DNA of 64,000 nucleotides from an uncultured Prevotellaceae bacterium (lineage in GTDB: Bacteria; Bacteroidota; Bacteroidia; Bacteroidales; Bacteroidaceae), in contig CACYYG010000025.1 in the NCBI GenBank assembly GCA_902778535.1, forward strand, positions 1-64,000, written 5' to 3'. Shown here in pieces: positions 28,391 through 36,298 of the stretch; position 1 is the first letter of the stretch; the number at the start of each line of letters is the position of its first letter. The translations under genes and the position numbers were made by a program. The notes beneath the pieces are model-generated. The model had not been told where the DNA came from, ran no database searches, and worked only from the letters and a program-made list of their open reading frames with translations.

Positions 28391-28609
28391 TGTACTTATT
28401 GTTTTTTGCGCCATACACTATCTAAACGATTATCATGGATTAAATGATATATGTAGACTTATCTTTTTTTCGACTGATTGTCCAGTTTGTCAAAAAGCGC
28501 CTTATTTGTATGCAAAATTACCAAAAACAGATCAGAGTGTTTGTAAATTTACTTTGCATTTTGTTTGCATTTGATGATTTATTCAACTTTCGCAAGCTCG
28601 CTTGCTGGA

Positions 28610-28653
28610 AGTGAAAGGGAATTGAAAGGGAAGTGAAGGGGGAGTGAAAGTGA
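28610..28653. repeat. Four-unit 11-nt tandem repeat
   Basis: AGTGAAAGGGA, ATTGAAAGGGA, AGTGAAGGGGG, AGTGAAAGTGA. It follows a small GCAAGC/GCTTGC hairpin and lies downstream of the minus-strand OM barrel gene. Confidence 0.65.
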
Positions 28654-29183
28654 CGATAGTTCTGCCACATCCATCATCGCTGCGGCCTCCAGCCTTACCC
28701 GGGTCTACTAGTTACTAACTATACTCTTCGGCCGCTTGTTCAGCCGGTAGATGATATGGACCAATGCATAGCGGGGCATGACGTTGGTGTAAGTCTCGGT
28801 GCGGCCCTGGGCGTTGAGGGTGCGTGTGACGTTGCTGAGCTGACCGAGGAGGTCGAAGCCGTCGACGACAACGAGGAAGTTGCCCTTGAAGAAGGGTCGC
28901 GAGAGGCGCGCATTCCAGACGAGGTCGCAGGTGTTCAGGTTCTCGTCGGCATAGCCGGTGCGGGTGTAGAGGCCGAGGTCGGTGCTGAGATCGAGCTTCC
29001 ACGGCAGCTTCAGAATGGCGGCGAGGGAGGTGCGACAGGTGAAGGCGTGGAAGTCTTGGAAGTCGGGGCGTGTGCCGGTGAGGCGCTCCCATGTGGGCTG
29101 ACAGGTGAGTTCGAGGTGGTGGCGGCCGATGTCGGCCTTGAAGGTGGGGGACAGGGAGAGCGCGAGGCGGCGGACGATAGACT

Positions 29184-29217
29184 CTCCCCCCGCCCTCCCT
29201 ATGAGGGAGGGAGCAGT
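29184..29217. repeat. GC-rich hairpin insert inside OM barrel gene (type 2)
   Basis: A CTCCCCCCGCCCTCCC stretch with a following GAGGGAGGGAG forms a hairpin. On the coding strand it is read as TAPSLIGRAGGES. A matching insert at ~35268 encodes NTPLLGRGGGGSS. Confidence 0.6.
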
Positions 29218-29936
29218 TACTTCTGAGGTCGGTAATTTCAGATCCCCTCCAACTATCCCTACCAGGTCGACGCTTTGGGCGTAGGTGATGTGGAAGGGAA
29301 TGTCGAGGTTCAGCTTCTTTGTGGAGTCGAGGGCGCAGTGGAAGGTGTAACCGCCGTTGGTGGTCCAGTTGCCGTCGACGTTTTCGGGGCGATAGGTGCG
29401 CACGCCAGTCAGCAGGTCGTAGACGTAGCCCATGGCGATAGCGTTGTAGGTGCGCTGGTAGCCCCATTCCAAATAGTGATAGGAGAGTTTCTTTCTGTAA
29501 GAGCCATTGATTTGGAACTCAGGGGTGACGGCTGTGCGCAGGTTGGTGTTACCCAGGCGGATGTTCATCGGGTCGGTATCGTCGCGCAGGTCGATGCGCT
29601 GCTCCAAGTCGGGGAAAATTCGTCTGCACACCTAAGGTCAAGCCAATCTGATGCCCGCCTTTGAGGTCAAGATAAGTCCAGTCGGCCATAGAGATAGTGA
29701 AGGCCGTGCGGTGGAGGGTGGTGTCGATGCTGCCGCGCTGGTAGTCGAGATGTTGGCTGCGCAGGGAGATGTTGCCATCGAGTAGCGTCCAAATCTTTCC
29801 ATAGCTCTTTTCGTCGAACGCGTAACCGAGATTGATGTCCAGCTTATGGCGGTCTTCGGTGGAGCGGCTGTCGAAGCTGTTGCGGCTATCCATCACCTGC
29901 TGGTATTCGCTGACGGAGGGAAGAGTGGCCCCCAAA

Positions 29937-30026
29937 GCCCCCCCTACGGCCCCCGAGGGGGCTTTTATAGTTTTGCTATTAAAGGTAGGGTCTATAGTAG
30001 CCCCCTCGGGGGCAGAAGGGGGGGCT
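29937..30026. repeat. GC-rich palindromic insert, copy B (90 bp)
   Basis: Arms of 34 and 35 nt around a 21-nt loop, each with GCCCCCGAGGGGGC. On the coding strand it reads QAPPSAPEGATIDP, then KAPSGAVGGA. The length is a multiple of 3 and the frame stays open. It is in opposite orientation to copies A and C with respect to its coding strand. It falls in a predicted barrel loop. Confidence 0.88.
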
Positions 30027-31947
30027 TGAGGGACATCGAGCAGATAGAGCGACGAGCGATGGTGCTGCCATTTGTGTGTGAAATAATAGGTGGTGTACAA
30101 CGACCGCCAGCCTGGTCCCAAAGGGATGTTGTAGCCTACTCTAAGCTGTGCGAGTCCGTCGCGGTGGGGATGGTTGTCGTGGTATTGGTGATTGTAGGTG
30201 GGGGGCTGCAACGATGTTGCAGCATAGTCGACGGTCTGGCGGTTGAAGAGGTGCTCGTCGCGGTCAGTGTAGTTGATGCTTGCGCCGAGGCGAATGTTCT
30301 CGTTGGAGTGGGGAATCTTGATGGTAGCGCTGGCGTTGAGCGTGCCTTCCCATGCGTGTCCGTTGCCGACGCCCTGCCGCAGGATGCGGTTGACCAGCGT
30401 GTCGCGCAGGTTGAGGCGTGAGGACGTGGGGCTGTAGAGCTGGTCGAGCAGCTGGCGGCTGACGTCGGCGACGGGCGCGTTGAAGGTGGCCGAGGCGAGG
30501 TCGGAGCTATGGTCGAAGCGGTGGTAGTTGAAGTTGGGCGAGAAGGTCCAGCGAACGGCTTTTCCGTTGCGGATAAAATCCAGACTGGAGGAGAGCCGCA
30601 GGTCCTCGTTGCGGCTGCTGCTGAAGCTGTGGTCGTAGGTGTCGCCCGTCGGCAGGTAGTTCTGCCGCACGGTGCGCGTCTCGCCCTCCGTGTGCTGGTG
30701 GTTGACGGCAGCACTACTGTAGATTTCCCACCGCTTGTTGCGGTCGCTGACGCTGAAGTGCAGGTCGGCCCTCTCCGTGCGGCGCAGGTTGTTGGTCGAG
30801 CCGCGCTGCCAGCTGTCGTTGTCCCCCGGTCGGCTGTCATCGTCCAGATTGTTGGCATTGGCCGAAATGCCCAGCTGCGAGAAGTCGGTGTGGCGCATGG
30901 CGAAGAGGCGGGCTAGGTAGCGATTGTCGGTGCCTGCTCCTGCCTCCGCGTTAGCTATCCATCCTATCATGTATTCCTTCTTCAGCCGTACGTCGATGAC
31001 ATAGCGCTGCGAGTGCTTGTCCTTGATTCCGAGCCACTCGTTCTCGTCGGTCTGCTTGTTGTAGATGGCTATGTCCTTCACGGTGTAGGCGGGCAGATTC
31101 TCGAGCATCAGCTTGCGGTCGTGGCTGAAGAACTGCTTGCCGTTGAGCAGCAGGTCATCGACGAACTTGCCGTTGTGGTAAATGCGGCCGTCGCGCTTCA
31201 GCTCCACGCCCGGCAGCTGGCCGATGAGGGCGTCGAGCATCGACCCCTCGGCCAGGATGAAGGCATCGGCATTATATATCAGGGTGTCACCACGGTAGTA
31301 GAACTTCACCTTCGATGCCGTCACCACCACCTCCTGTAGCACGGTGGACTGCGGTGCCAAGTAGAAGGGTGGCAGTCCCCGCTCGTGCTCGCGCCTGCCG
31401 ATGCGCTCCAGCTTGTAGTCCACGTATGTAGTCTTGAAACCGATATGGCTGATGCGGAAGATATACTTAGCGGGCATTGCCGGCACCTCGAAAGAGAACT
31501 CGCTGGTCTCCCAGTCATATTCTTCAGCATACCAGTGATGACGAGCTTCCTTCTGTGCGATGACAGTGCTGTCGGCACTTAGCAGCACTACGGTGGCGCC
31601 GATGAGTGGTTTATGGGCGCGGATGTCCTGCACCTCGCCTTTTAGTGTCAGCTTGCGCACGGCCTTTCTTCTTTCGTACTGCACATAGATGCGCTTACCA
31701 TGCACCTTCACTTTCACAGGCAAACCCTTGCACACCTTGCGGACGGCTTTCACGGCATTGAGGTCGTCAATCATTTCCGCGGTATACAGGCTATCGAGGC
31801 CGTTGCTCTCGATATTGATCGTATATTCCGACTGGCTCTGTTCTATGGTCTTCAAGGCAGAGATGAGCGGGATGACATTCTGTGCTACGACAATCTGCGC
31901 TATCCAGAACAAGGCTATGATGATGATTCTCCTATTCATGTTCCAAT

Positions 31948-34900
31948 CTATCCTTTCTTCTTCGGATTCTTATTCCAGTGATACACCAGATGCAACATGA
32001 CGTAGTGCGGCAGGGAGCGGTACCATGTCTCGGTGCGGCCCTGGGCGTTGATGTCGTACTGTGTGGAGGACAGCTGGTGCAGCAGGTCGAAGGCTTCGAT
32101 GCGGGCGATGAGCTTGCCCTTGAACAGGGGCTGGCTGATGGAGGCGTTTAGCACGAAGTCGTCGGTGTTCAGTTCGCTGCTGCCATAGCCGCGACGGCTG
32201 TACATGTTGCCGTCGGCTGACAGCGTGGTGTTCAGGCGCGGCAGGGTGTAGCGTGCAGAGAGGCCGTACCGGAAGTCGGTGGCGTTCAGCGTCTCAAAAT
32301 CGTACATCTTACCCTCGGAGTGCCGCCAGCGGATGTCGCCTGTGGCACGGATGTTCAGCGCACCTTTATTATATTGTATGTAGGCGCCATCGTGCAGCGT
32401 CAGGGTGTTCACCACGTTTTTCTCACTGGCTGTCATACCCGCGAGCATGGCGTGGTCGATGGAGTGGTGATAGCCAGCATCGGCGTTGGTCTGCCACGTC
32501 CAGTAGCGGTTCTTGTCGATGCTGCGGCTGATGTCGAACTTCACATTCAGGCGGTAGGCTCCGCTGACGTTCATGGGCTTATAGGTATAGACACCGCTTG
32601 CAGGGTCGTAGCTCGCCGACTGTGCCGTCTGCCGGTGGTAGAGGTCGGCTGACGTTCCCACGTGCCATTGCTGCTGGTTCTTTCCTGCCTTGTTCGTATA
32701 GTCAATGCCAAGATTCGTCGTGACGGAGCTCTTGAGGTTGGGATTACCCAACTTGACAACAAGAGGCTGGCTGTCGTCGCGATAGGTGATGCGGTCGGAA
32801 AGATTAGGAGCACTGCGCTTGTGGCTTGCGTGTACTCTGAAATCATGCTTGCCGCTTTCCGAGGCATGTCTGAAAGATGCCGAGGTATTCACGAACAGCG
32901 TGTTCTGTCGTGCAAGCGTGTCGAGACGGCCCCGCTGATAGTCGAGCGACTCATGGCGTATGGGGACGCTGATACCCACATTCCATCGCTGGTAGTTGAT
33001 GGTGAACGGACTGTTGGGAGCCATCTTGTATTTTCCCTTGCCCGAGAAGGATATGCCGACCGTGTTCTCGGCCACGTTCGTACGGCTGTCGTATGAGTTA
33101 TTGATGTCTGTAATGGCTGTCAGCGCGTCTATCTGCGAAGCCAATAGCAGTGTGTCGGGATGGTACAGATAGTCGCGGGCATCAATGCGTGTCAGATAGA
33201 GACTTTCGCCCACGCCCATGTCCACACCCTTGAAAATTTGCATGCCATAATTCAAAGATGCGACTCCCCATGTCGTGCGGTTGCTGATGTCGTTCGCATT
33301 GTGTTGTACGGTCTGCCGAGGATTCACGTATTGCCGTGTGCTGTATCTCATGGCCGATTCCGACTCGTTCTCGCTGTGCTCAGCTTTGAGGTAGAAGTCG
33401 ACATGCTTCTGGTTCTTGCGTCCCGATGGTAGCAAGCGACCAGAGGTCGAGCGCTTACCCACGTTGAATGCGCCCTGCGCCTCCACATATCCGCTCCATG
33501 CCGTCCCCTCGTTGAAGCCACGGTTACGCTGCGAGGCCGTCAAGCTATCAGTCCATTGGTCGAATATGGAACTGATCGCACCGTGATTCTTGGAATAGTT
33601 GAAGTCGGTAACAACAAAGAGATAGAAGGGCTTTGTCAGCGTGAACGCATCCTGCGCATTCCACGCCCTGCTGCCCATGCGGTTGAAGTTCTCTGTCAGT
33701 GACGTGGGCGCAAGCCCTACTAAAAACTGCTCATAACGACTTCTTGAATCACTGACATCTGTGGTCGAGGTGTAAGAAGCGGTCAGATTGTTCTTCACTT
33801 GATCTCCTCTGGAATGATAGTCCACCTCTCCTGCAATGCTCCTGGTCGTGAGCATGTTCTTGGGCATCGTGGCAGGTGTCCAGTGGCCCGACTCGCCGAT
33901 GTGTCGTGTCTCGTTCACATTGTTCACATTGCCCAACAGCGTGAAGCGGTAATGGTCGGTAAAGCCGAGGGCAAAGGCACGGGCAAGCCAATGGGAAGCC
34001 CCCCTTTCGCCCCCCGAGGGGGGCACTATAGATGCTGCACTTGAAAGTATAGAAGCCCCCTCGGGGGCCGTAGGGGGGACATAGCGGCGCGGCTCTACAT
34101 CGTAGCCCAAGGCGAGGCTCCTGTCTGTCTGCTTCTCATAGACCTTCAGGTTCTTCACCGTGTAGTACGGCAGATTCTCCATCAGCACCTTTTTATTGCC
34201 GCCGAAAAACGAGCGCGAGCCAAGCAGCAGTTCGTCCACCTTGCGTCCGTTGACGAATATCTCGCCCTGGTCGTTCATCGTCACCCCCGGCAGCTGGCGT
34301 ATCAGGTCGTCGAGCATCGAGCCTTCGGGCAGGTTGAAGGCCGTGGCATCGTAGACCAGTGTGTCGCCTCGCCAAAAGAACTTTACCCTGGTAGCCGTCA
34401 CCACCACCTCCTTCAGGTTGATGTTCCTCATCTTGTGCATCTTTAGCGTAGGCACGTGTACGTCCTCTTTAGCCGTGGCCGCAACGCTCACCCGCTGCCA
34501 CAGTTCGTCGTAGCCCTTCAGCCGAGCCCGCACCAAGTACTCACGGCCCGGTCGCACCGGCGCGACGAACTGTGCCATTACGAGGCGCTCGCTGCCATTG
34601 TAGATACGCAGCATAGATGCTGAGTCTACAACCACTGTGCTGTCCGTCGTAAATACCGACACCCGTGCGTCGGGCAACGGCATCTTCAGGAAGCCGTCTT
34701 CCACCGGTCCCACGAGGCTTACCTCTTCCGCGGCAGGCCGCCAGCCCCGCCTGGCCTGAACGGTGATAAGGCGTCCTCTCTGCTTCACCTTGACGGGCAG
34801 CTTCTTGCAAACCTTTCTCACGGCTTCGGGCACGGTGAGGTTGCTCACCTTAGCGGAGGTTTGCAGCTTGTCGAGACCGTCGGAGAGGATGGTGATGGTG

Positions 34901-35031
34901 TACTCCTGCTGCCCCTGCTCAATAGTGCGCAGGGCCTCGGTGAGCGCGGTGTTGTGAAAATCGTGGCTGACCTGTGCTCGTGCGTCGCTGAATGACAGGA
35001 ATAAAAGAAGAAATAAGAGTTGCCGTTTCAT
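31948..35031 (-). CDS. STN-domain TonB-receptor-like outer-membrane barrel protein
   Basis: A 1027-aa protein: signal peptide ending ARAQ, STN domain (~22-95; HDFHNTALTEALRTIEQGQQ), regulatory-like beta domain (~100-190), the box NLKEVVVTATRVKFFWRGDT, plug (LIRQLPGVTMNDQGEIFVNG) and a barrel ending MLHLVYHWNKNPKKKG. STN domains pass a ligand signal to the anti-sigma factor, encoded just upstream with an ATGA overlap. At residues ~318-345 the palindrome (VPPTAPEGASI...SIVPPSGGERGA) stands where the paralogue has VIDVRLKKEYMIGWIANAEA plus a few residues, so native sequence seems to have been replaced. Confidence 0.85.
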   Translation of the reverse strand: MKRQLLFLLLFLSFSDARAQVSHDFHNTALTEALRTIEQGQQEYTITILSDGLDKLQTSAKVSNLTVPEAVRKVCKKLPVKVKQRGRLITVQARRGWRPAAEEVSLVGPVEDGFLKMPLPDARVSVFTTDSTVVVDSASMLRIYNGSERLVMAQFVAPVRPGREYLVRARLKGYDELWQRVSVAATAKEDVHVPTLKMHKMRNINLKEVVVTATRVKFFWRGDTLVYDATAFNLPEGSMLDDLIRQLPGVTMNDQGEIFVNGRKVDELLLGSRSFFGGNKKVLMENLPYYTVKNLKVYEKQTDRSLALGYDVEPRRYVPPTAPEGASILSSAASIVPPSGGERGASHWLARAFALGFTDHYRFTLLGNVNNVNETRHIGESGHWTPATMPKNMLTTRSIAGEVDYHSRGDQVKNNLTASYTSTTDVSDSRSRYEQFLVGLAPTSLTENFNRMGSRAWNAQDAFTLTKPFYLFVVTDFNYSKNHGAISSIFDQWTDSLTASQRNRGFNEGTAWSGYVEAQGAFNVGKRSTSGRLLPSGRKNQKHVDFYLKAEHSENESESAMRYSTRQYVNPRQTVQHNANDISNRTTWGVASLNYGMQIFKGVDMGVGESLYLTRIDARDYLYHPDTLLLASQIDALTAITDINNSYDSRTNVAENTVGISFSGKGKYKMAPNSPFTINYQRWNVGISVPIRHESLDYQRGRLDTLARQNTLFVNTSASFRHASESGKHDFRVHASHKRSAPNLSDRITYRDDSQPLVVKLGNPNLKSSVTTNLGIDYTNKAGKNQQQWHVGTSADLYHRQTAQSASYDPASGVYTYKPMNVSGAYRLNVKFDISRSIDKNRYWTWQTNADAGYHHSIDHAMLAGMTASEKNVVNTLTLHDGAYIQYNKGALNIRATGDIRWRHSEGKMYDFETLNATDFRYGLSARYTLPRLNTTLSADGNMYSRRGYGSSELNTDDFVLNASISQPLFKGKLIARIEAFDLLHQLSSTQYDINAQGRTETWYRSLPHYVMLHLVYHWNKNPKKKG
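33997..34080. repeat. GC-rich palindromic insert, copy C (84 bp)
   Basis: Arms AGCCCCCCTTTCGCCCCCCG... and its imperfect complement ending GGGGGGAC, with a ~15-nt loop. Coding-strand peptide VPPTAPEGASILSSAASIVP then PSGGERGA. 84 bp keeps the frame. C6 runs here, against C7 in copy A. Confidence 0.88.
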
Positions 35032-35630
35032 ATACTCTCTTTATCTTCGGTGGTCTCTACAAAGATGGTATCGCGCTGTAAGGTCAGGCTAAGTCCGTCG
35101 AACAGGTTCAGACCATCGATGAAGTCGGAGAGCGGCCTGTCAGGATCCCATGTCATGATGAACTTCATACTTTTGGCCTCCTCGTCGCGGAAGCTGACGG
35201 TCTTGCCATAGTGGGCCGAGACGACGGTGAGGATGCTGTCGAGGCGCACGTCGTCGAAGCGGACAGAGGAGCCTCCCCCGCCCCTCCCAAGGAGGGGAGT
35301 GTTTACCTGTGCCGGTTGGGGCGAATCCGTATGTGAAGAAATGACATGTGGAATGATAGCCCAAGCCAATCCACAAAGTAAGACGGCACCGAGGAAGACA
35401 GCGGCGATGCGGTATATCCACCCTCGCCTTTGAGCAATTTGCCCGTGACGGCTGGGAAGTGTGAGGGTATGCAGCTTTTCCCTCTGATATACTTTCTTGC
35501 AGTCGGCCATCACATCGTAAGCCTTTCGCACTTCTTCGTCAGAGAGCAGTTCCTGCAACTGTGCCTCGGTCATTGCTTCCGGCTCGTCCATCAGCCGCAG
35601 CAGCGTCATTAGTTTGTCGTTCGTCTCCAT
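35028..35630 (-). CDS. FecR-like anti-sigma factor (DUF4974-like)
   Basis: A 200-aa single-pass protein: cytoplasmic anti-sigma part (1-68), TM helix (~70-92, WIYRIAAVFLGAVLLCGLAW), short periplasmic linker, and a C-terminal DUF4974/STN-like domain (FDDVRLDSILTVVSAHYGKT). It holds the sigma factor until an STN-type OM receptor binds its signal. It is shorter than classic FecR (~300-350 aa). A type 2 GC hairpin insert in the linker encodes NTPLLGRGGGGSS. The start overlaps the 3' end of the sigma gene by 22 nt. Confidence 0.82.
   Translation of the reverse strand: METNDKLMTLLRLMDEPEAMTEAQLQELLSDEEVRKAYDVMADCKKVYQREKLHTLTLPSRHGQIAQRRGWIYRIAAVFLGAVLLCGLAWAIIPHVISSHTDSPQPAQVNTPLLGRGGGGSSVRFDDVRLDSILTVVSAHYGKTVSFRDEEAKSMKFIMTWDPDRPLSDFIDGLNLFDGLSLTLQRDTIFVETTEDKESI
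35266..35303. repeat. GC-rich hairpin insert inside anti-sigma gene (type 2)
   Basis: GAGCCTCCCCCGCCCCTCCC followed by AAGGAGGGGAGTG; the stem pairs CCCCTCC with GGAGGGG. It is translated in the periplasmic linker. It matches the insert at ~29184 in sequence pattern and coding orientation. Confidence 0.65.
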
Positions 35631-36067
35631 GTCGTTAAGGACACCGCCACCTCGCTAATGCCCAGCTCGGCGGCTATCTCACGATACTTCATTTCCTCGC
35701 CGAAGCGCAGCTGGAACACACGGCGCTGAGCCTCGGTCAGTCCTGTGCGGATGAAAGCCTGCAGACGGTCGAGCCGCTCCTTCTCCTCGTCCTCTGTCGC
35801 CGTCGGCTGGTCGAGGGCATAGAGATGCGTCACCCGCTCCGTCAGCGTCTTGCGTGCGAGAACATTGCGACAGCGGTTGCGCACGCTCTCACAGAGGTAA
35901 GCCAGCTCACGGCCAGCCTCCACCTCGGGCAGGCGTCTCAGCAGCTCGGCAAAGAGTTCGCTCACCACGTCCTGTGCCTCTGCATCGTCGTAGAGCATGG
36001 CACGAGCCTCGGCCAGCAGGCGGGCATGGTGTTGTCGGAACAGCTGTTCCAGTGTACTCTGATTCAT
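35609..36067 (-). CDS. ECF-type RNA polymerase sigma factor
   Basis: A 152-aa sigma-70 family protein: region 2 (FRQHHARLLAEARAMLYDDA, then EAQDVVSELFAELLRR) and region 4 (TEAQRRVFQLRFGEEMKYRE, then IAAELGISEVAVS). It probably drives the operon with its anti-sigma factor and two STN barrels. After the turn SEVAVS the recognition helix usually continues ~15 residues (KHL..A...L); here the frame changes to LTTWRRTTN and ends. It may be shortened or frameshifted at its end. The start is 36067. Confidence 0.82.
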   Translation of the reverse strand: MNQSTLEQLFRQHHARLLAEARAMLYDDAEAQDVVSELFAELLRRLPEVEAGRELAYLCESVRNRCRNVLARKTLTERVTHLYALDQPTATEDEEKERLDRLQAFIRTGLTEAQRRVFQLRFGEEMKYREIAAELGISEVAVSLTTWRRTTN

Positions 36068-36108
36068 CTTTCGTTGCTAACGTTTTATCATAGAGACAAA
36101 CATTCCAT

Positions 36109-36123
36109 TCATTTTCCTAACCT
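36109..36123 (-). promoter_or_regulatory. Possible sigma-factor recognition motif
   Basis: Minus strand AGGTTAGGAAAATGA, 41 nt upstream of the sigma start. It matches 13 of 15 positions with AGGTTAGCGAAATGA (25623-25637), upstream of GLPGLI 2. A shared ECF site is a guess, since the sequence after it differs in spacing. Confidence 0.25.
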
Positions 36124-36161
36124 CATTCATCAGAAATGTCCAATAAGTAATCGTTAGATGT

Positions 36162-36179
36162 AACGGTCTAACGACCGTT
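36162..36179. other. Inverted repeat AACGGTC-TAAC-GACCGTT
   Basis: A 7-bp perfect stem with a 4-nt loop, between carB and the sigma gene. It could be an operator or part of a weak terminator. A second hairpin (GCGCATGGG...CCCATACGC) follows at ~36223-36263, then a T-rich run on the plus strand. Confidence 0.4.
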
Positions 36180-36298
36180 TTGGGTTAAAAACATAAAAAA
36201 CTCACCCGCTCTATCAATAATTATGGCGCATGGGCCACTCTGCAGAATACAGAATGACCCATACGCTTTTTATTTTTCTTGTCTGCTGACAGCAATAA

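Larger units (their letters stand above)
28708..31939 (-). pseudogene. STN-domain TonB-receptor-like outer-membrane barrel, one-base frameshift
   Basis: The N-terminal frame (start 31939) has a signal peptide, an STN domain (residues ~20-105), a carboxypeptidase-regulatory-like domain, the box TVLQEVVVTASKVKFYYRGD, a plug and much of the barrel. It goes out of frame at ~29610, where NFP runs into RLGAAH; reading CCC instead of CCCC gives NFPDLEQRIDLRDD, continuing to 28708. Joined, ~1076 aa, close to its 1027-aa neighbour. It holds two repeat inserts: the 90-bp palindrome (29937-30026, in frame) and a shorter hairpin (~29186). One base in a homopolymer could be a sequencing error. It follows the neighbouring barrel gene by 8 nt. 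Confidence 0.78.

Noticed and set aside
28377..28574. 65-aa plus-strand ORF next to the 73-bp palindrome
   Set aside because: No promoter, no recognisable pattern, and it starts inside the palindrome arm.
36223..36263. Terminator for carB
   Set aside because: The hairpin is present, but the T-rich run is on the plus strand, the wrong side for carB; its role is unclear.
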